Notes under the pieces: generated by a model
Seen by the model: the letters and a program-made list of their open reading frames with translations, nothing else
Told to the model about the DNA's origin: nothing
Database searches by the model: none
Source of the DNA: Candidatus Gottesmanbacteria bacterium
GTDB taxonomy: Bacteria; Patescibacteriota; Microgenomatia; JACPZF01
Assembly (NCBI GenBank): GCA_016195615.1
Contig: JACPZF010000024.1
Span: forward strand, 1 to 8,659
Reading direction: 5' to 3'
DNA length: 8,659 bases
Translations under genes and position numbers: made by a program
Shown: positions 1-7,200 of the stretch, piece after piece
Numbering within the stretch: the first letter of the stretch is position 1
Layout: the number at the start of each line of letters is the position of its first letter

Positions 1-62
1 CAATACCGAGCGTAAACACCAATCGCTTGGTAAAAAAACACCGGAGTCGGTGTACTTTAACA
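1..62 (+). mobile_element. Right end of an IS3-like insertion sequence
   Basis: This contains the transposase tail and probably the right terminal repeat. Positions 47-56 (TCGGTGTACT) are the exact reverse complement of 8602-8611 (AGTACACCGA), which lies at the other edge in front of a new ORF. Read inward from position 62 on the minus strand, the end begins TGTTAAAGTACACCGA; the opposite edge begins TGGACAGTACACCGA from 8597. Both start with TG and share ten contiguous bases after a one-base length difference. TG...CA termini are usual for IS3-family elements. The exact boundary at 62 is inferred. Confidence 0.6.
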
Positions 63-70
63 AAAATTAA
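2..70 (+). CDS. IS3-family transposase (OrfB), C-terminal end only (partial)
   Basis: Only the last 22 codons are inside the window; the gene enters from the left edge and stops at TAA 68-70. The peptide contains ERKHQSLGKKTPESVYF, which matches the characteristic C-terminal tail of IS3-type transposases with the rve/DDE integrase core (general pattern YNxERPHxxLGxxTPxEVY). In that family the tail follows the last catalytic Glu of the DDE triad, which would lie upstream of the window. The enzyme cuts and joins the element's ends during transposition. The reading frame runs a few codons past the likely element end near position 62, so its last residues may come from the flanking DNA; stops in or next to the right terminal repeat are common in such elements. 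The family call rests on this tail alone, so the subgroup cannot be given. Confidence 0.88.
   Translation, partial: NTERKHQSLGKKTPESVYFNKN
32..53 (-). terminator. Possible minus-strand terminator hairpin at the IS right end
   Basis: ACACCG (38-43) and CGGTGT (48-53) form a perfect six-base-pair stem around a four-base loop. Read on the minus strand the stem is followed directly by six T residues (37 down to 32), which is the layout of an intrinsic terminator. It could stop antisense transcription entering the element from the giant gene. On the plus strand it is followed only by ACTTTAA, a poor U-tract, and it lies inside the transposase tail, so plus-strand termination is less likely. The stem is short, hence modest confidence. 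Confidence 0.35.
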
Positions 71-73
71 CAG

Positions 74-87
74 AGAAAGGAGGTGAT
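74..87 (+). promoter_or_regulatory. Very strong Shine-Dalgarno sequence overlapping the GTG start candidate
   Basis: AGAAAGGAGGTGAT is fully complementary over 14 nt to a typical bacterial 16S 3' end (GGATCACCTCCTTTCT). It includes the GTG at 83-85, so that GTG cannot be initiated using this site. The next in-frame standard start codon is TTG at 98-100, 14 nt after the GGAGG core and 10 nt after the full match. The site decides against the longest-frame start and favours TTG 98, although that spacing is longer than usual. Confidence 0.8.
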
Positions 88-1237
88 AAAATCTATCTTG
101 AAATCGTCGTTTAGTGGTCTTGACAAGGGGTACACTTTAGATTTATATTTTACCGCATGCAATATGCCTCTTGCGCGAAATTTTATGAATCATTATTTGT
201 TTGGGCACGGTAAAAATTTTGATATAACCCACCTTTATGAGCAATATTTGAGTAATTACTACAATAAATATGGAATTTACACGTCAAATCGAAACAACAA
301 GGAGATCGTGTCAGACTTCTTTAAAAATACGTATGAAAACGATCAGACAAATTACTACGCACAATGGGGGGAAGGTATTTGGAATGGTAAAGATAATTTA
401 ACAAAGGTTACAAGTGATCTGAAAACGTTTTGGGAGGCGGCGAAAAATGGACAACCATATTATTTAAAAATTGCTCGACAGACTGGACTGCGTGATTTTA
501 CTCATATTAATGGCTCCGATATACCAGATATGATTGCATCTTTAAACGACTATGGGATGCTTTTTCAGGGCAATGTTGTTGAAATTACTCCGAACGCACA
601 TGATAGCCGTTTTATTGATCTTACATTTACAGATGCTCAAGTAAAAATTTATGACCGATATTATTTTAAGTCATACGGAGGTGCACTCCAAAAAGAACAA
701 ATTAATGAAGCTTTACTTTATCTAGACTCATTTTTAACTTTAACCGGCATTAAGCCAGATGATGTGTATCGTAAACTTTTTGGTGATCAATTCTCTGACA
801 GACAAAAATTGTATGAATACTTAATAAAAAATTTTACTATAACCAACCCGGAATTTATCTCAATCTCTGTAAATGGGTATGGGAATGAATACGATGTGGG
901 TGGAGTGTATAATTTAGGTCAAAAAATAGTTTTAACTCTTCCTCGTGGATTATTTCTAAATGATGATGAAAGAAATATTGAAGAACAAGCAACTAAAGTT
1001 GCCCCCATGCAGAAAGATGATTCTTCAGAATACCCAAGAGCAAATCTTCAATTCTACCTAAAAGATCATGGCCATATTAGTTGGTCATTGTCGGACGGCA
1101 CTGGAACTGATCAATACCGACAATTCTATACCTACGGAAATGTTCCTAGAAATAAATTGGTTAAATCAGTTGAAGACGACAACGCTAATATTGATACATT
1201 TGTTTCTGAAATTGAACACGAACTGATTAAGCAAAAA
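83..1237 (+). other. Unrecognised N-terminal region of the giant protein (residues 1-385)
   Basis: I recognise no known family. The segment is rich in Tyr, Phe and Asn, has mixed helix and strand character, and contains no hydrophobic export signal: the first 20 residues are polar (IKSILKSSFSGLDKGYTLDL). A stretch near residue 30 reads LARNFMNHYLFGHGKNFDI, which looks like an amphipathic helix followed by a glycine turn. Around residues 170-250 there are several alternating hydrophobic stretches such as RFIDLTF and VKIYDRYYF, suggesting a folded domain and not a linker. It abruptly begins next to the upstream IS end, so the native start may be missing. Confidence 0.5.
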
Positions 1238-4200
1238 GGTGGACAAACTGTTGAATTAACCAACATAGAAATTAATGGAAGTAGATGGATTAAATTGTTT
1301 GGTGTAATATTTCAACCCGGTGAAACCAAAACCATCACCATCCCCTCCCAACCCCAAAATCTGGCCCCTTCAGAGGGTAACGCAGCGCAAACAAAAAATG
1401 AGACTGCTCCCCCCCAAAACCAGGGAGCTTCCAGCCAAAAAACTTCCGCGGCTGCGGGAGGGGGAACCGCTGGCTCCATTATTGATGGAATATTAGAATT
1501 TTTTGTTAATATCTGGAACAGAATTATTCAAATCTTTTTGCCACAAACACAACCGGAACAAAATACCCCAACACCACCAGCAACCCAAACCGCGCCAGCA
1601 ACCACAGCCACTAGAACCAACACGCCTCAATCAACTGCCACAAAGGAGGCGCCTGCGACTCAAACACCATCGGCAACTTCACAACGTTTACCGTCACAAC
1701 CTCCTATTGAACAACTCTTACAACAAACAAAGACTGCCGTTTTAAATAACAAACAAACAACTTCTTTCGTGGAAAGCGGAGGATTTACTACTAAAGATTT
1801 TGAGGCTGTACGACAAGGAACATTTATGATAGAGGTAATATGGACCAGGAACATTAACGGGCATGAAGAAATTCGGGATATAGGAACAGCAACCGCTTGG
1901 CTAGAACGATTAGATAATAATTCGTTTTATATTGCCACTAACGACCATGTGGCAAAATCTCCGGAAGGCGATGGTTGGTTGATTAAATCAGTAGCTTTAT
2001 TCCGTCCAAATATAGATAACAACGTACAATATTTCTACGACGTAATTGGTATTGGTAATACCTTCCAAGATGTAGCAGTATTGAAAATTAACGGTACATA
2101 CAAAACTCAAATTCCACTAAAACCATTGTCATTCTTAGACAATACCGTTCCTAACCCCGATGACAATCTACTTGTCGTAGGATTTCCTGCTGATTTTCAG
2201 GAAGGCTCTCACAATTTAAATACCATTACGATGGGATCTGTAATCAAACACGATATACCAAGTGAAAACAAGGACGGCAATGGCGTATGGATTTCAAGTG
2301 GCTTAGTTAACGGTGGTTCCAGTGGTTCACCAGTTGTCATTAAAAAAGGAGGTAATATTACGGTAATTGGAATGATATTTGCAAGAAGTTATACTGATTA
2401 TAAAAATAATATAACTAATACAGTTCAAAAAATAAACGCGTCATATATCACACCACTACAAATCGCCGAGTTGATTAATTCTATAAATAAAACTCCAGAA
2501 AAAGTTACCATCAAATCACAAACTCCGCTAATTTCGGTTATGATGCAAAATGGAGAGAAGCAGTTTTTTGGTGAACCAATTGATATCGAAAATCAGCTCT
2601 TCAGTGGTTATCTTGGTAGTCCGGGAGAAATTATTGAAATAACCAACAATTCAACCACCGACATTTTTGTCCTTGGAACAAAAATTGGTCCAAGTCAAAC
2701 TATTAATATTTCTTCTCCCTACAATGCATCAGATTTAATCAAAAACTTCCCCAACCAAAACGGAGTTATAGATATTAACAAATCTGTTTACTTAAACCCA
2801 CGAAGTGATTATTCCGGCCTTACCTTCCGTCTCAAACAAGGAGGAGCACTTTATGGTAATGGTGCCACTTTAATTCCTAAAACCGGAAATTACGCCATTA
2901 TTGCCGAAGATCAAACCAGTCCGGTTGTTTCTGACATATATCTTGGTGATTTCGAGTCAAAAGAAGAAATATCCAGGGGAATATTGTTCAAAAACGTTAC
3001 AGAAGGAAAAATTGACAAGGTTAACGCCTATTCCGGCAATGTTACAGGGACCGTAATGGAACTTATAAACAATATTGGTACGGTGGTTTCTAATTCTTCT
3101 TATCGTGCGGTCCCAAATTCTGTCAGCCTAGTTATTGATGGCGGAGCAAATAATGTAGTGCATGATTCCCGATTTGATGGCCCGAGAGATATCAATTCCG
3201 GCGCCAAAGGAATTTCCTTAATTAATACGAATCATAATATTCTTTTTAAGAATCGATTTGCGGCTCTAACCAATGCAATCATAGCCCAAAATAGTTCTAA
3301 TAATTATATTGTTCGAAATGAATTTAGATCCGACACTGGTATAATTGCAGAGAACTCTTCTCTTACTTTAATACATAATACTCTAGATGAATTTCCTCCC
3401 ACCTCCGGCCCAACCGCTCCCATTGGGCCGGCTGATTTACTTGGTGAAGAAGGAAATCCGGGAGACAAGACACTCATTGTCGCCATAAACAGCCAAATAG
3501 AAATAAATGATGATTACAAAGAAGAAGTGCAAAGATGGGTTTATCCCTATTTAATCAATAAATATCTAATACTACTAGAAAACGGCAGTACTTTCTCCAA
3601 AGTACCATCTGATACTAAAGTTGATGTTTCTGCCTTCCCGACTCTACCTCGGAACACTCTAAAAGGCAATCCTATTTTTCAGGACTCCTCTCCCAAATCC
3701 AATTTAAAGACTAATTTTATCTCTTCCCTTTTTAACAGGCTAAATCCAACTCCTGTCTCTCCTGCCTTTGGCTCGCCTATTTCATGGCTTTTAAATTTAT
3801 TGGCACCTCTCCTAAAACCCCTTGAGGAACTTTTTGTCGTGACTTCAGAAGTTACCATTTTTAACCAGGAGGGTTCTTTATTTATGTTGGTAAAAAATCC
3901 AACATACACGCCGTATTTTCTTGGGTTTATCGGTCGAGAAAAGTTTAATGAGGCATCCTTGGAAAATTTTAACCGGATTGAAGATTTTAACCCTAAAGGT
4001 GGAACAAAACTTAAAGTAACCAACCAGAGCACTATAACTCTATGGATTTTTGGCAACAAAGTGGAGCCGGGAAAAACTACGGTGATAAAAGTGCCGGAGA
4101 AAATATTGACTACCGCCGTTGCCATTGATCAAAAGGACAAACCCAAAGTGCAGTTTCCGCCGGGTGAAAATTTGGTTTACAACATTACGTCCATTAGCGA

Positions 4201-7200
4201 TAAAGACGATTTAACAGAAAAATACCAAAATATCATCGATCCCGCGGTTTTATTAACCAAAGATATTACGATTATTAATTATACCAGTGAAACAGTTCCA
4301 ATTGGTCAATTAAGAAGAGGAACGCTTTATGTTTCGTCCAAAACAGGCATACATAATGTACCCAGAAACGAAAGTACTGTTTTCGTTAATCCCGGTGAAA
4401 CAATACGAATTCCTAAACAAACCGCAGATCCAAACTTTGATAAAATTCAAATTGACGTTCTCGGTGAAACACCTGAGTTTTATAATAACGTGTACGATAT
4501 TGACATTTCGCGCTTTAAACCAGGTCAAAGGATTACCGTTTTAAATGATAAGACAGAAAGAATTATTTTTCTTGGCCGCGAAATTCCACCAGGCCAACAA
4601 CGAAGCCTTACCGTTCCTCAACTTCCACTACCCAACAATCCGTCGGTACCGCAAATTTCTTTATCATTAAGACCTAAAGCTGTTACTGGCAGTGAAAAAC
4701 TTGAAACCTATTTGTTGGTACAGGGTGAAAACTTTGAAATTTCAGGCCCACTTTCCAATCTAAGTGCTTTAGAAGATCTCCTACGTTTTTATTTCACAGG
4801 TTATGAATTAGACTTCTTCAATGATACCGATACCGCCTATGTTAATATCATTAAATCTGTTACGCCAGACTTTGGTCCAATTACGCTATTTGGTATAAGT
4901 ATTAATGTTGGAGACCACCAAAAAATTAATATTCTTGAAACACCGCAAAAAGCCAATATTCCTTCAAATTCCCAAACGAATAATATAAATCCAATCCAAA
5001 ATTTAATAAACACCAGAAACCGAAAACCCAATAATCTGGCTTCTTTAAATTCTGTCTTAAATCAACTTCTGGATTACCAGAAAAAGTTAGCCTTATCAAT
5101 TAATGGGGACAAATCATCAGAATCAATTGCTCTTAGTAAAGAAATAAGAGAGACAAAAAGAATGATAAATATTACGGAGAAAAGACAATCCAGATACAAC
5201 GCCGTGTTCTTTGGCCCGGGCGCGGCTTGGCTTACGGCTCCTGTTTCCGCCATACTTGGCCCAGTCTTGGCCGCTTACGGAGCAACTGTTGGTACCACTT
5301 CACTTATCCGCGGTACTTTTGCCCTTTTGGAAAACATCGTGGTAGCCAGAGCTCCGGATTCAGCCTTTACCAAATTTATCCATAATCTCCACCAAGCCGC
5401 GATCAACATTAATGAATTTACCCTAATTCCCCTTAGAGCATTTTTAAACTTCAGCCAAAGGCAGGCGGGTCAGGAACAAATACGGGTTGTGACCGAAGGA
5501 ACGCAAAAATTTCTTGATGCTCTAAAAAATTTCCGGTTACCTTCTCTTAGTTATTCACTAAACTGGATGGATAAAAATATTGGCAAACCGCTTTTCAATT
5601 TAATCATTCCCCAACAACTTCAGCTAGCCGTTCAAACCTCTGGTGTTAAAATCGCGCCTCCACTTCAGATAGATTCTAAGGCTAGAACAGCAGCGCAAGT
5701 ACCTCTTTTGAAAAGAACCACTAGTACAAATTCTGATGTTAATGCCTCAACCGAAATCGTTGGTAAAAGTGAATTGAGGATCGACTATATGCCCGAAAAT
5801 CTATTTCGATTATTCCGAGACGATAAAGGAAACGTTACCGCTATTGAACCGTTAGATACGAATGATGATTTTAACGTCTTTTTGTTAAACCAAGGTCAAT
5901 CTATATTGATAACCAAAAAAATACTTTTATCATTTAATTCTTTCATTGCCATTCGTAAAAATGATGGTAGTTACGAGAAAATAAAGTTGAAAGTTGGTCA
6001 ATTTAACGGTAGTCCCGTTGTAGAATTATATGATTTTATAACACGAAAAGTTATCTCCGGCAGACTTGAATCCCAAGTTCCAGCTCAGCCTAAACTTGTA
6101 AGGATCTTACCGGCTCGCGATACTGAACCTCCCCTTCCCTCCCAACATCGGGACGTTTATGTCTATCGAGCTAGCGGCGGCGATGAACTAATTATTGACT
6201 TTAATGATGACCGCGAATTTATAGATTTCTTAAATAGAGGGGTAAACGAGATCGAAGAACTAAGACGAAAAAGTAATTATGATTTAAGCCGGCTGGAAGC
6301 CGCAATGGATTGGCTTAGAGAAAATGTAAAAGGCAGTGATTATCTACGGGATAAGGCGTATGTTGAACTCGGTCGAAAAGCACCGCTTGGTAAAGTAATT
6401 ATTAATAATTCTGTCTGCCGGGAGCGAGCATTTTTTGAGCATATTCTTCTGGCCTATTTGGGCATTGATTCCAAAGTATGGGTAAGCCCAATAATAATTT
6501 TTGGCAAGACTGAACGTCATGCTGTTGTATCTGTATCGAAACGAGACCTCGTCTTAGATTCAACCGAGGCCGTTTATTCCGTACCTATTTCAAGCGCACA
6601 ATATCTGCAAAATGTACCAGGAGGACGAAGTAGTATCAAGGAGTATTCAGTCTTTGATGTTGTCGAAAAACCAGTTTTTCAAACGGCACCAGTTAACACC
6701 ATTTTAAAGAGTGAAAACAAGTCACTTATTAAAATATTTGTACCGCCAGCAACCTTAGGGCAATCCACTATTCTTATCGGCCGCGGAGACGACGTTGACA
6801 TCCAAATTAAGCATGATCATATCTCACGACATCATGTTGAAATTACTGTAAAAGGTGAATCGATAAGTATTCGCGACAACGGAAGTCAAAACGGTACTAA
6901 ACTAAATAATGATGAGTTACTTAAACAAGAACCTCTTAATCCCTCTGATGTAATTACTATTGCGAATGTTGCCAAATTGCAATTTATAGGTTTAAAAAAC
7001 GACGTTATCGAATTTAGATATCTTGATATAGGCGATGAGTTCGGTGCTTCGGTATTTGTTAACGGAGAATTATTCCAAAGTGCCGTGCCTTTGGCGATCT
7101 TTCCGGGATTCCCTCTTGCCACTTGGGCATTTCGCTCCTTAACAGGCTACTTGGACAAAACCTACAGCCAGAAGTTTGATGAGTGGGCAGAAACTCACTT

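Noticed and set aside
38..58. The hairpin with GAGTCGGTGT resembles the terminal hairpin of a Cas9 tracrRNA.
   Set aside because: There are no CRISPR repeats, anti-repeat or cas genes, and the bases are coding sequence for an IS3 transposase tail and part of its terminal repeat. The likeness is coincidental.
1503..1745. An 80-residue plus-strand frame rich in Gln, His and Arg.
   Set aside because: It is the +1 shadow of the Pro/Thr/Gln linker codons of the giant gene; its composition is a by-product of the low-complexity DNA.
3679..4125. A 148-residue minus-strand frame inside the giant gene.
   Set aside because: It lies antisense to the clear beta-module region, has no good ribosome-binding site, and its translation shows no recognisable motif. 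The other short antisense and overlapping frames were rejected for the same reasons.
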